Shown here piece by piece: positions 1-10,326 of a DNA stretch of 64,000 nucleotides. The stretch lies in NCBI RefSeq assembly GCF_905147045.1, contig NC_065907.1:4154001-4218000 (forward strand), given 5' to 3'. Positions within the stretch are counted from its first letter, which is position 1, and every line of letters begins with the position of its first letter. The position numbers and the translations under genes were made by a program. A model generated the notes under the pieces. It saw only the letters and a program-made list of their open reading frames with translations, searched no databases and was not told where the DNA came from. The DNA comes from Nymphalis io. Its lineage: Eukaryota > Arthropoda > Insecta > Lepidoptera > Nymphalidae.

Positions 1-30
1 GAGAGCCAGCACGCGTAGACTTATGAAGGA

Positions 31-180
31 AGCCTATAAATATCCCACTGCTGAACTAAAGCTCTCTCATTTGAGAAGATTTGGATCTTACTCCACAAGG
101 TTTGCTGCTACGGATTTTCAGCCACAACGTGCAGGTTGCCTCACGATGTTTTCCTTTCTAACCACTGGGCCGTAACCTCT
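31..180 (-). mobile_element. SINE-M (Metulj-like) fragment, internally deleted
   Basis: The block starts with AGCCTATAAATATCCCACTG, the reverse of the SINE-M 3' part. It jumps to GCCTCACGATGTTTTCC and ends with the tRNA-like head in reverse (TTCTAACCACTGGGCC). The middle of the element is missing. It lies in the minus-strand CadN intron at the left edge. Confidence 0.7.
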
Positions 181-2813
181 CTTATCATTATCATAGCATT
201 ATTTGTTCCCAAAATATTCATGAATTATAAACCTATCTTTTTAATCTTTCTGTCTATTACGGAAAGCTATAAAATCGTCAGTATATTTATTGCGCACATA
301 CAAACATACGGACCCAGATAGATAATATGTCGATAATAATAAAATAATAACTTTAAAAACAGTTCTTACCTAAAAAAATAATGATTTATAATAGTGATAA
401 CATATAGGATGGACATTGATATATTGCATTATATACTTACACCCTACTATTCGTACCCTCGTCAAAGGGATTTTTTGATAGACAAGTAATATCGCTGCTC
501 TAATACTGCTGCACGCTAGTTTGGGTACCAATAAATACAAATTATTAGAAGACATTGTTTACACCGCACAATGATAAACGTTACGAAAACAACAACAGAA
601 TGAAGTTACGTAATAGATTGTTTTTTATGTAAGATTATAAAATTTACAAGTTGATTGTATACTGTTCTTTTAGAAATAATTTATTAATATCTAGAAAACA
701 TACGAATACTCGTATTTCTCGAATCTTATGGATAATGTCCATAAACGTTGACTAACTACTAGCTTTTAGAAGATATTTTTACATATAATTATATACTAAT
801 ACGTGGTAATTTATCCAATTGATTAAAATATATTGCACAAGTTAATAAAATTTTCATACAAAGGAAATATTCTTATTCTTCCTTCACATAAACTAGAAAA
901 TTTCAAAAATCCCTTAGCGGATGCTGAAGTTATAAAATAAACATATCAGCTTTCTGGACTCCATTGATTTCATTGTTCTAAATTTAATAATAAAATTGTA
1001 AATGCATGATAAAATGGCGCATTAATGTATTACGAGAGGGTAAAAAATCTTCATATCCAATGGCATATTATGTTTCGAGCACCGCTGCTTGATTCTAATA
1101 TTTTCAAATCTTTAATCGAATATATAAACCTGATTACAAATAGGTACGTCTGAATTCTAAGCGATTTCAAAGGATTTTTCTATTAAACGAATGACTAGGA
1201 AATATTAAAAGGGAAATGAAAGATGTATATCGTAAATGGGATTTTTTTTAATTATATACGCTTTAATATTATTTTATTTAAATAAATCGACGAAACTAAT
1301 CATTTTATCCAGTCAAACACTGTTCATGTCTTGATGGCGGCCGTTCTCAACAGGAATAGCCAACTGTGTAATAGATATAGCGCTTAAGTGTGTACCGCAA
1401 ATGCACGTGCACTCTCTATTCCCTCAATCTAAAAATCCGGTAGGAGCAATCTGACATGACCGTAGACAATTATCATATGACAATGTGCCTAGTGCGAGTT
1501 GTTTATTTATTCCTATTTGTATGGAATGAAAACAGCGCCGTCAAATGGCATTAATCTTAATTTCATCCGAATAAAAAGAAAAGAAACTAATTTTGGCCTG
1601 ACCCCGGTATTTAGGACCTTGGGAACTGTAGGTTTATAAGCTAACTAGACCAACAGGACATTAATATATAATATGTATATAATAATAAATTATTATACGT
1701 AATATTCCGAATTAATACAGTTTTCAAATCTAAAATATACATAGTAATGTGTGACTTTGAAATCATTTTTTGTATTTTTACAAGTCTTAAAAATCGAACA
1801 ATAAGCTGATACAAACAACTTCCTCGCAAACAATCGTTTTTAATCAAGACATCCGAGAACATTTTGAAATTGAACACGGAGTCGGTGTAGAATTTCAGGT
1901 TTTACTTTCTTTTCCCTGACCTTTTGTGTTAGTCTTTAATTTAGAACACAAAATTAAAGAATTTCGAAAAGTTTTCTTTTACTTCTATTATGTATGAGCA
2001 TCGTTCACAATTAGCCAAAAGGAATTTTATACACAAAATTATTCAATACTTCGGTTACTAGTTACAACTTCTAATTAACAATAATATAACCATTTAATCG
2101 CATCATCATAAAACTCAAGCTATAAATAACATCAGTTGAAAATTTAATGTAAAACTTAACCAGTATGCCGATTTATAAACATTTAAAAAGTATGAAACAA
2201 AAGTACACTTGTATATTAACCGGCGCACATTTATAAGAAAATTCCTCTAATAATTTATGAATTATTTCCTAAAGGCTGTCATAAAGCAGGTAAATCGTTA
2301 TAATATCCTCAGAAAACAGACGGTTTCCGCAAAAAGGTTTAGTCCTGATGGCTCCATTTAAATTTATCGATAGCTATTCCTTTAAAATGGTCTATAAAGA
2401 GCCCAGAATGGATTCTATAAGGAAATAGCATGTTCGTCCTTTGAAGATTTAAAAGGGGTAATTATTTTTGTAAGAGCAAAAATAAATGTGCAACAAATCC
2501 GAAGCAATAATGAGGAAATGCCTCAGTTCTGTCTCTAAACGACATTTTTTATTCGGCATCTGTTTCCCTCTTAAAGCCTGATCGTTTCCCATTAGAGCCA
2601 CTTTGTAAAATAAAAAGCGATTGAGTTGTACGAGATAAGTTGCTAAGATTCACGTCTTTCAATAACATATCTGATCTTAAAATGATTCATTTTAAATAGC
2701 CTAAAATAAATCGATTTTTGATTGTTGAGCAAATTGAAATTTAATATAATATTCGAACTAATTAGAACCAGTATATATTAAATAAAATATTCTAAAAATA
2801 TTAAAGTACTTAC
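181..2813 (-). other. AT-rich stretch, probably CadN intron
   Basis: No cadherin exon, other coding exon or known repeat family is recognised. The last exon in the window ends in a good donor at 2813, so this is read as intron sequence. A GTAAGTAT donor-like site lies near 436 on the minus strand, but no convincing acceptor or cadherin-like reading goes with it. Confidence 0.5.
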
Positions 2814-3095
2814 ATTAGTTAAAAATGGCGCGTTATCGTTGATATCCGTTAATTCCAAAATGACTTCAGTGGTGGACCTCAAGCTATCCGATCCTAATCT
2901 TCCACCGTGATCAGCAGCCATGATAAGAATCTGCCACCTCGTGAAACCGGATGGCTGGTCTCTGTCTAAAGGTTTGGTAAGACGGAGACAACCGTCATTG
3001 TCGATTCGGAGAAATTCTTTCTGTTCGTGCTTGACTAACGAATAAATTATATTTTGAGGCTCATTCCTATCAAGATCTGGATCATACGCTTCCAC
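2814..3095 (-). CDS. CadN: CadN exon, most 3' one in the window (residues 578-671)
   Basis: The acceptor is AATTATGCAG before GTGGAAGCG and the donor is AAT followed by GTAAGTAC. The exon is 282 nt, phase 0 at both ends. It encodes VEAYDPD, then the A-D-H-G-G segment, and ends an EC repeat with ELTDINDNAPF. The next exon lies beyond the left edge of the window or is not recognisable in the 2.8 kb that remain. Confidence 0.96.
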
Positions 3096-6000
3096 CTGCA
3101 TAATTGACATAATATTTTAACACTAACTTCTATACGAAAATTAAAAATGTAATAAATATTACATCATGAGTTTGTCCGATTGTTTGATAGTGACTGTAAA
3201 TATAACTTATTAAAATTTAATTAAGAAAAACAATAATAAAACGTTCTCGCTCTACTTTTCATTGCAAATTAAAGAAATTACCTTGACAATGCATCCTTCG
3301 TACAACTTTTCTTCTTCGATTGTCTTGGTATAGTTAGCCAAGAAGACAGGCGGGTTATCGTTCAAGTTTTCAATCTTGATCAAAACTTTTGCGTAATCTT
3401 CATAAAGGCCATCAAATGCTCTCACGTCGAGACTGTAGTTGGTGATGTTTTCGTAATCAAGTTCATTGTTAACTCGAATTTCACCGGTAAAGTTACGAAT
3501 GACAAATGCGTCGTATGTGTTGCCAGCAACAATGCTGTATGTTACCACAGATGCTAAAATAATTGTCTCGGAATTATAAATCTAATTTAAAAATCTTACC
3601 TACGATAAATGTGTTACTACATTTATGAACAATATTTAAAAAACTATATACACAAAATGAAAGCATAAAACATATTTTTATTAAATAATAAACTTATATT
3701 TTTTCATGTGTTATAAAAATCATAACGTAAAAAATAATTTACCTGTATCAATATCCAAAGCAGTAACTTGTGTGACGATCTCGTTAATATTCGCATTCTC
3801 AGCTATCGACTCGGCGACATAAGTGTCTTGAGTGAAGTGTGGCGGGTTATCGTTTTTATCTGCGATTTCTATTAGAAAAACTTGTTGTCCAGCGTTGTGT
3901 TTTCCAGGAATAAGGGCTGACTCAGAATTGTCCGTAGCTATAATCTTAATATTGTAAAAACTCCTTTCTTCTCTATCGAACATTTTAAGTGTGGTAATGT
4001 TTCCCGTTATGCTGTCTATAGCAAAAGGGTCAGAAGGATCTCCTAGTTCATAAGTAACTTGGTTGTTAGCTGATGTACCATCAGCGTCGAAAGCTCTGAC
4101 TTGCATGACAGGAGTTCCTGGTGGTTCGTTTTCTAATACACTACCAGATCTAATTTCACTGAATATTGGTATATTATCATTCACGTCTTCCACTTCAATT
4201 TGGATTATCGTTTCTGCTGCTAATTTGTAGTTATTCTGCAATGCAATGATGTTTTAAAAACGACTGTAATTTTAATTTGTAATGCAAATAATAAAGAAAA
4301 TGATTTGAGTAATATTACCTGTATTCTAACAGTTAAAGTATAGTCAGTTATTTTTTCAAAATCCAAATGATTTCCGAGTTTTATATAAGCCGAATCAGCT
4401 TCTGGTTCTAAGACGAATGTGTGCCATTTGTTCGTTTGTTCTGTTTGTCCCATCACCAATTCAAACTGTAATTTCTTTTCTTCGGGTATATTAGATCTGC
4501 AAGTTAAATGATGTTTGTAGTTTTTTCTTAATAAAATATATAAAAAGAACTAAATTTAAAACTAAAATTAAACTTAGTATTTCTTTCTTATAATATAGAT
4601 ACATGTTAAAACTCTAAAGGAAATTTTCCGCCAAGTTCGCAGTTCCTTATTCGAAATCTATCCTGTAAGGTTTTTTAAGCACTCTTTGATAATATCTAAC
4701 TTTGTTCGTGTAAATTAAATTGGCATACTTACATCGCCCTCACGGTAGCTATTGGTGTGTTGAAGTCCGCGTAATTTTCTTTTAATCTTATCGGCTCATC
4801 AGGCACTTCTATAAAAGACGGGCTTTTCTTGTTAGACTCAACGACTTGGATGTCTAAAGTAATCGAACTTTGTTGCGGTGGATCACCCATGTCTTTTACT
4901 ATCGCGCTCAACTTAAATTTGTAACCGGGGACTTTCTGCATAAATTTACAATAAAATTAGTACACTCACTATATTATGCCGTTAAAATTATCTTTATAGG
5001 CACGACACAAATACTATATATATTTTGGGGTATAAAATGCTTATTTTATATATTTTTTGAAGCTTCAGTAGAAGTTATTACTTTAAGGTAATGTGTACGT
5101 ACAAAAACATCACAAATGTTTTGAAATACATTGTTTATAACAAATTGAAATTATAAGCAATAATTTATTAATACTTACATCAATTGTTTTATTTAAGAAT
5201 ATGACCCCATTGTCTGGATCGATGTAGAAGTAGGTCTGATCAGGCGAATTGGAATCTAGACTATAATGTACGATGGAGTTGTTCCCATCATCTATGTCAG
5301 TAGCCGATATCCGCATCACCTCGCGGCCGTTTGGCAAATCTTGTGGTACCGACTCCGAATATGACTGTACGCAAATTAATAAAGTTATTTAATATTAAAA
5401 TCAACCTTGAAGATTAAAAAGTTTTGATAAATTAAAACAGGAATCTAGGGTTAAAATCAATGAAACCATAGTGAACCGATATTCGTCGTTTCACGTGTCG
5501 CTTTTATAAGATACCTCTCATATCAAACATTTTAGTAAAATTCCTAAGTATAAACAAATTTCTAAAATTAAATGCACCTCGTAAAATATTTAGCCTTAGG
5601 ATTAGCTAAGTACGAAGTTATTTCACTTTGACATGTTCTACGCGAAGCATGCCTAAAGCTTAGAGAAAGTTTTTTCAAAATAATTATAATCGTGCAGTGT
5701 GGTAAAATGCGCTTAGGGGGAAGAGAGCAGCCTAGCTAAAGAAAACACACCAACTATAAATGTGCAAAAAAAGTGATTTAAAACACACGAGACATACAAA
5801 ATGTTTACCAATAACGCCTTGAGTGGCGGCTTACGATCCTAAATCAGACATGCAGCAACATGCAAGTAAAGAAATAGATATTTTTTCAAATCAATAAGGA
5901 AAATTGATTGTTACCACAGCTTAAGAAATATCATAAACATGATGACATAAGCGTTGGTAACAGTCATTTGTTAGTGATTAATTTGTAATAGTGTTTTTAT

Positions 6001-7264
6001 AACAAGTTTTGTGCGCAACTCTTTCTCTCATTTTGTGAAATTCTCTGTTCTTTAAGACAAACCTTCCAAACATCTCCTCGGAAGACCTTCGAAAAACAGG
6101 CAAGTGTTAATAAAGTCTGCGCCACGGTTTGAGGCTAATGGATGAATTTTAAGTTAGTGATAGTGAATGTTTAGACACAGAAATACATATAATTGTAACA
6201 TTCCATTAGTGTTAGACCTAAAAACTGTTAAGAAAGTGATAAATCAAGTAGAATTTCGAAGACATTGCTTAAATGTTTACAATGCATTTAGATAGATCGG
6301 TAAAGTTTTAGATATCGCTTTACATCAAAATAGCAGTTACTAAATTTAGGTGATATAGCTTTATTAAATCGCATGATGAATTGATGGTGCTTCGAGCTTG
6401 ATTTCTATTGAGCTCCTTAATGCCTACCTTATACGTCTAAGTATATGCGTTCCTGCGAATTTAACTTGATAATCATAGGCACTTACAACTTTGTCGAAGA
6501 CTGGCTGATTGTCATTGATGTCTTCTATAAGAATTTTGATAGTACACGCGTCATCTAGCTGAGGTTGTCCATTGTCACTAGCTCGTACCGTTATATAAGC
6601 TTCTTTTTCACGAGATGGTTCATCGTGGTCAAAAATCTGTGTAATTTTAGCTTTATTAAAAGAGAAATAATTAAATACATGATGTTACCTACCTTTATAT
6701 CCTAAATGAAAGCTTAATATATAAATAACTATGATATTAATTATAATTGAATATATTTTCATAATGAAGAATATAGGATATAGTATAAAAATGAAGATTT
6801 ATATAACAACAATAAAAAATATCAAAAATATACTGACATCAGCTGTAGTTATTCTTCCAGTTTCAGGATCGACATGAAATCTTTCTTTCTCGCCAGGAGT
6901 CGAGACGAACTTGTATGTGACTGTTCCACCCATTTCGGGTGGATCCCGATCTTCTGCATGTACCTGGATATGAATAACATTCGTTAAAATTATTTTAAAA
7001 CACAAAATATGATAAATAATAAAAAAATACAATTCCGAAAAAACAACGTCATTTTATAGAAAATGTAATAAAAATTATAGTATAGTGAAATTATAGATTT
7101 ATATGCATTTTCGATTGGATAAAGAACTATTTTGAACTCACCGTAAAGACATAGGTTCCTACAGGCTGTTCTTCTTTCAACGATGGCCTATAATTAAGGC
7201 ACTCCGTGAATAGAGGTTTGTGGTTGTCCTTCACAGCTAGCTTGGGTGATGTCGCCGGCGTGAA
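2814..7264 (-). CDS. CadN: Neural cadherin (CadN), internal part, nine joined exons
   Basis: This is part of the extracellular region of a classical-type insect N-cadherin, a calcium-dependent homophilic adhesion receptor of the plasma membrane (in Drosophila: axon guidance and synaptic targeting). Nine minus-strand exons (7142-7264, 6838-6963, 6487-6636, 5179-5364, 4733-4935, 4319-4496, 3743-4235, 3282-3553, 2814-3095) join in frame to 671 codons. In the joined protein, calcium-binding linkers are seen at about residues 122-126 (DINDN), 339-343 (DVNDN), 449-452 (KNDN), 550-553 (LNDN) and 661-665 (DINDN), with a DNHKP linker at 13-17. This gives about six EC repeats. The wording of many segments matches what I know of Drosophila CadN rather than DE-cadherin, Fat or the Bt-receptor cadherins. 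No signal peptide, EGF/LamG, transmembrane or catenin-binding region is present, so the gene is partial at both ends. CadN2-type paralogues cannot be excluded. Confidence 0.9.
3282..3553 (-). CDS. CadN: CadN exon (residues 487-577)
   Basis: The acceptor TTATTTTAG precedes CATCTGTG and the donor is AAG followed by GTAATTTC. At 272 nt the exon enters in phase 1, with a split Ala codon (G from the previous exon), and leaves in phase 0. It encodes VVTYSIVAGN, LDYENIT and VRAFDG, then the NLNDNPPVF linker that starts the next EC repeat, and IEEEKLYEGCIV. Introns on either side are 186 and 189 bp. Confidence 0.96.
3743..4235 (-). CDS. CadN: CadN exon, the longest here (residues 323-486)
   Basis: The acceptor CATTGCAG precedes AATAACTAC. 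The donor follows ACAG (GTAAATTA), leaving phase 1. It is 493 nt long. It contains two linkers, VEDVNDNIP and ADKNDNPPHF, and therefore a whole EC repeat between them. Calcium-site motifs visible are LENEPPGT, FDADGTSANN, FDREE and ATDN. It is one of the best conserved-looking segments in the window. Confidence 0.97.
4319..4496 (-). CDS. CadN: CadN exon (residues 263-322)
   Basis: The acceptor AACTTGCAG precedes ATCTAATAT. The donor is CAG followed by GTAATATT. The exon is 178 nt, enters in phase 2 (one base completes an Ile codon) and leaves in phase 0. It encodes SNIPEEKKLQFELVMG, then HTFVLEPEAD and LDFEKITDYTLTVRIQ, the second half of an EC repeat. The intron to the next exon is only 83 bp. 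Confidence 0.95.
4733..4935 (-). CDS. CadN: CadN exon carrying a degenerate EC linker (residues 196-262)
   Basis: The acceptor TTTATGCAG precedes AAAGTCCCC. The donor is GCGAT followed by GTAAGTAT, phase 2. At 203 nt it encodes KVPGYKFKLSA, VKDMGDPPQQ, then VVESNKKSPSF where a DxNDNxP calcium linker is expected, and EPIRLKEN, the start of the next EC repeat. The loss of the Asp/Asn residues implies a calcium-poor joint at this point (inference). Confidence 0.95.
5179..5364 (-). CDS. CadN: CadN exon (residues 134-195)
   Basis: The acceptor GCGTACAG precedes TCATATTCG. The donor is GAT followed by GTAAGTATT. It is 186 nt, phase 0 at both ends. It encodes SYSESVPQDLPNGREVMRI, the calcium motif ATDIDDGNNS, and YIDPDNGVIFLNKTID. 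It follows a 1122-bp intron, the longest between the certain exons. Confidence 0.96.
5365..6486 (-). other. CadN intron, 1122 bp
   Basis: The intron starts GTAAGTGCC and ends TTGCGTACAG on the minus strand. Insect CadN genes are known for mutually exclusive duplicated exons, so I looked here for a second copy of a neighbouring exon and saw none by eye. No repeat family of the window is recognised in it. Confidence 0.6.
6487..6636 (-). CDS. CadN: CadN exon (residues 84-133)
   Basis: The acceptor AATTACACAG precedes ATTTTTGACC. The donor is GTT followed by GTAAGTGCC. It is 150 nt, phase 0 at both ends. It encodes IFDHDEPSREKEAYI (the FDxDEP calcium motif), RASDNG, and the linker IEDINDNQPVFDKV that ends one EC repeat and opens the next. 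Confidence 0.96.
6838..6963 (-). CDS. CadN: CadN exon (residues 42-83)
   Basis: The acceptor TCATATCCAG precedes GTACATGCA. The donor is GAT followed by GTCAGTATA, slightly off the GTAAGT consensus but the only one that keeps the frame to the next exon. It is 126 nt, phase 0 at both ends. It encodes VHAEDRDPPEMGGTVTYKF and HVDPETGRITTAD, the middle of an EC repeat. Confidence 0.95.
7142..7264 (-). CDS. CadN: CadN exon, most 5' certain one (residues 1-41)
   Basis: The acceptor ACCCGGTTTCAG precedes TTCACGCCG. The donor is ACG followed by GTGAGTTC. It is 123 nt, phase 0. It encodes SPKLAVKDNHKPLF, in which DNHKP is an EC linker, then RPSLKEEQPVGTYVFT, the start of the next EC repeat. Residue numbers used for the other exons count from its first codon. 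Confidence 0.95.
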
Positions 7265-7570
7265 CTGAAACCGGGTTAGTGTGTGCCACTACATGAATAT
7301 AAAGCTAACACTACATCACAAGAAGCTTGTATTTGCTTACTAGTTGTATTGTTTTAATTTGCACTGGTAGCTTTGTAACAAATTTAAAAACTATATAAAA
7401 AAGAAAGACAAAAACGAAAATTTTGGAATATCTGTCATATACCTCAATTCATATTAAGCTAAACAATTTCGTGCAAATACATATATTTAAAAAAAGGAAT
7501 CAAAATTAAAAATAATTATAATAACTGACTCCAAATAGTAACTAATTCTTATAAGTTTGAAGAAACTTAC

Positions 7571-7582
7571 ATTAGTATATTC
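7571..7582 (-). CDS. Candidate 12-nt CadN microexon (EYTN)
   Basis: On the minus strand GAATATACTAAT is preceded by CAAATATCTCACTGCAG and followed by GTAAGTTTC, both good splice signals, with TTTTAAC as a possible branch point about 30 nt upstream. Twelve nt would add four residues (Glu-Tyr-Thr-Asn) between the candidate exon at 7896-7975 and the certain exon at 7142-7264 without changing frame. A chance match in AT-rich intron is quite possible. Confidence 0.35.
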
Positions 7583-7895
7583 CTGCAGTGAGATATTTGA
7601 AAACAGTGATCGTTAAAATGAACATGATATTGTGATTAAACATACAGTACTTACAAATATCCTTGGCAGCTTTAATTTAATATAATTTATATATAAAATA
7701 CAATACATTTTTAGAGCAAATATTGTACGTTCCTGAACATGCACAATTCTAAGAATTTTAAATTTTAAAAATAAGCAGTAAATTAACATGAACTCTAGGG
7801 GACGAAGCTTTGGGGCCAAATTAATGGGACGATATGATTAAGATGAATGACTTGTAAACAATTCGATGGGTTTGATGAACTAATATCATACTCAC

Positions 7896-7975
7896 GGATG
7901 AATGTAATGGAAGATACCCATCCAGGTGTCTGGAATGCCGTAACCTCGTAACATGATGTGTCGGGTGATCGCGGA
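7896..7975 (-). CDS. Candidate upstream CadN exon, 80 nt
   Basis: A run of T ending in CAG directly precedes TCCGCGATCACC on the minus strand, and CATTCATCC is followed by GTGAGTATG, so both splice signals are strong. The block is much less AT-rich than its surroundings. Read so that it leaves in phase 0, as the next exon requires, it is open: RDHPTHHVTRLRHSRHLDG then YLPLHSS. It has no cadherin motif of its own. The basic RHSR is a minimal furin-type site (inference). All three frames lack stops over this short length, so the frame rests only on the downstream phase. Confidence 0.5.
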
Positions 7976-8663
7976 CTGAAAAAAAAAAAATTTATTACCA
8001 AACTTACAAAATAAAGTACTCGTGATTTTAAGACGTGTTTTTAATTGGTATTATGGTGTTAACTAAAGATGACTATTTCAATGATAAAGATAATTTACAG
8101 ATCCAGTTCTTGTTTTTTACTCGCATAATGTATTTCGACTCGAAGTAAAACAGTTCTAGCCAGTAAGCTACGACTCTCAAGATAATGAGATAAGGTCATA
8201 AATAAACGCCGTACTTAAAGATAATGATCTTCCAAGTAATCAACTTCTAAATGCAAGTGTTAGCATATCTAGACACGACTCCGTTGCACTTCCGAGATAA
8301 GGTTAATTTACTTAGGCATTATAATTTGTTGAGATGCCCTAAATACTAATGAAATTATCACTTAAATCTTTTGAGTACATTTACGTAATGAATCATTGAA
8401 CGTTACTGACTTTGATAAATAAGCAATTACCAGATTAGAGGCAGCGAGGGGATCCTTTTAAATTTAATTTAAGTTGAAATATTTTCAAGTGAAAGAAGTT
8501 TAATTTTAGAAGAACATTACAGCGATATTAATTTAAGATTATTTAAAAAATAATTTTAGTCCATATAACATGGATTGTAACGAACCGTCATGGGCTTAAG
8601 ACAAGAAAAAAAAACAAATGCAGTTTTTTTAATTATTTAAGTTAGGTTATATTTAAAAATTTA
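7976..8663. other. Intron-like AT-rich DNA upstream of the candidate exon
   Basis: Nothing coding or repetitive is recognised apart from the poly-A (poly-T on the gene strand) run that forms the acceptor of the candidate exon. Confidence 0.5.
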
Positions 8664-8706
8664 CTTGGTGGTAGGGCTTAGGGCAAGTCCATCAGGGTAG
8701 CACTTA
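8664..8706 (+). mobile_element. SINE-A fragment (5' end only)
   Basis: CTTGGTGGTAGGGCTTAGGG followed by a CAGGGTAG-type block matches the first 45 bp of the SINE-A family seen complete at 60714-61010. The rest is absent. Confidence 0.6.
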
Positions 8707-9556
8707 CAAAGTCAAACAACAACCTGATACATGTGAATGAAGATTTAATATATATTATACTAATTTATGGCTGTTATCCTATTTTAAAGAATTCTTATTG
8801 CCTAATTATTTCTCATATATAAAGCACAATGTACATATCTTTAGAAACTTGCTACATTGATTTCATTCCCCACCCAATATCGTATTTCTCAATTATTTAC
8901 CTAAATGAATGAGAAGACGTCGTATTATTATTTTATTATAGTATATTTGTTATTTAATATTAAAGCTTTCGCTAAAATCAATACCAGACAAAGTTTGTTA
9001 CCAATTGATGATATAAAAACGTAGAATTATTAGAATTTTCATTGAAATTATTTAATGTGTGTACTTTTATTGGTAGAAATTGTGATTGCTGAATTTATGG
9101 CTGATTCGTTTCAGAAGAATCAAAACTTTTAGTCGGACATGAGTAAGGTATATTTCTATTATATTCAATTCTATTATAACTTTATATCTCATTTCATATA
9201 AAGCTTTTGTTTAAATCGAACATTTCAATATACTCATTATATACGTCTCGTTATATTAAATAATGTCTTGTTGAACAAATTTGAACCACGGCAAAGCCCA
9301 AAGACTAGAATAGAATTATCGTGCGCAAATCACATAACTGCGATCTCTATTAACTCACACTTATAGTCCGATGGGAAGGCGCGACTGCCTTGGAGAGAGA
9401 TCAGGCGCACGACTAACAGCTTAACGTGTTTTTTGAGGCACGAGAGTGTAACACTGTCAGTATTATATATATGTCTTTATGCCAAGACTTCGGGATCTAC
9501 AGACATACATCTTACTAATGTTATAAATATATAAATGAAAAAGTCATTTTGTTTAG
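8707..9556. other. AT-rich stretch without recognised features
   Basis: I see no exon or repeat family here. A slightly GC-richer patch lies at about 9290-9430, with no splice-flanked reading. Confidence 0.4.
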
Positions 9557-9741
9557 ATGTTTGATACTAAAACTGAATGGATGCTTATGAAACCTGATAC
9601 AGAGCTGAATGTGTTTTACGCTGGAATATGCTTTAAAACATCACCCACCACTAAATGGAGAGTGTGTAGTCTATCATACTCAATAACAAACAGCGGTACC
9701 ATCGCCGTCATTGTGGGTCTTCACGGTGGCGCATATTGCAG
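9557..9741 (+). CDS. Exon-like open block on the plus strand, product unknown
   Basis: TCATTTTGTTTAG directly precedes an ATG, the frame stays open for 61 codons, and TTGCAG is followed by GTAAAATA, so it has the form of an internal exon of 185 nt. The translation begins MFDTKTEWMLMKPDTELN and ends GTIAVIVGLHGGAYC. I do not recognise it. It would be a gene nested in, and opposite to, the CadN intron. The minus-strand reading of the same block has stops and no acceptor. It could also be chance. Confidence 0.3.
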
Positions 9742-10110
9742 GTAAAATATATCTCAGAAAAGTGAAAAATAATTTTTCAATTCGTGTTAACAAATAAAAG
9801 TTATATTTTTATGCAAACATGTAACAGCTAATATTAAATATCTTGAATATTATCAAATAACATACTAAACAATAGTGATTGATGTATGTTATCGTGAACA
9901 AAGACGGTGAGATTGAAACGTTACTCTGGTTTAAAGCCGTGTAAGCCTGATTGATGGCAGTATTGACAAAGTAAATTAAGTAACATGTAAGTATATTCTT
10001 TCACTAATCTTACAAATTACTAACGGTACCTTTGTTTATAGACGTCAAGGGAATTATTAAAAATGCGTGTGTTAAAATGAATTATAATAATTCTGATCTT
10101 TTTATCTATA

Positions 10111-10175
10111 GCTGTGGAATATCTGATTAGTGGGTGGTACCTACTCAGACGGGCTTGCACAAAGACCTACCACCG
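10111..10175 (-). mobile_element. SINE-A fragment (5' end)
   Basis: GAATATCTGATTAGTGGGTG followed by the ACTCAGACGGGCTTGCAC block is the reverse of the first 65 bp of SINE-A. It is truncated on the side of the tail. Confidence 0.75.
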
Positions 10176-10254
10176 TTTACAAAGAGGTGCTTCGATTATT
10201 AATTATAAATAACATTTTCAGTTGAATAGTCTTGTATAACCTGAGTTTGATATA

Positions 10255-10256
<2 letters not shown>

Positions 10257-10322
<66 letters not shown>

Positions 10323-10326
10323 TATG
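10257..10326. repeat. (TA)n microsatellite, about 70 bp
   Basis: An almost uninterrupted AT dinucleotide run with one AATA interruption near its right end. Confidence 0.95.

Noticed and set aside
370..555. A minus-strand frame ending near a GTAAGTAT donor (about 436) as a further CadN exon
   Set aside because: No pyrimidine-rich acceptor goes with it, and the reading has no cadherin motif or likeness to what follows DINDNAPF in CadN.
2814..7264. The cadherin as the lepidopteran Bt-toxin-receptor type cadherin
   Set aside because: The EC wording (for example VMRISATDIDDGNNS, DVNDNIPIFSE, TALDIDTASVVTYSI across the junction) fits insect neural cadherin, not the midgut cadherin-like receptor.
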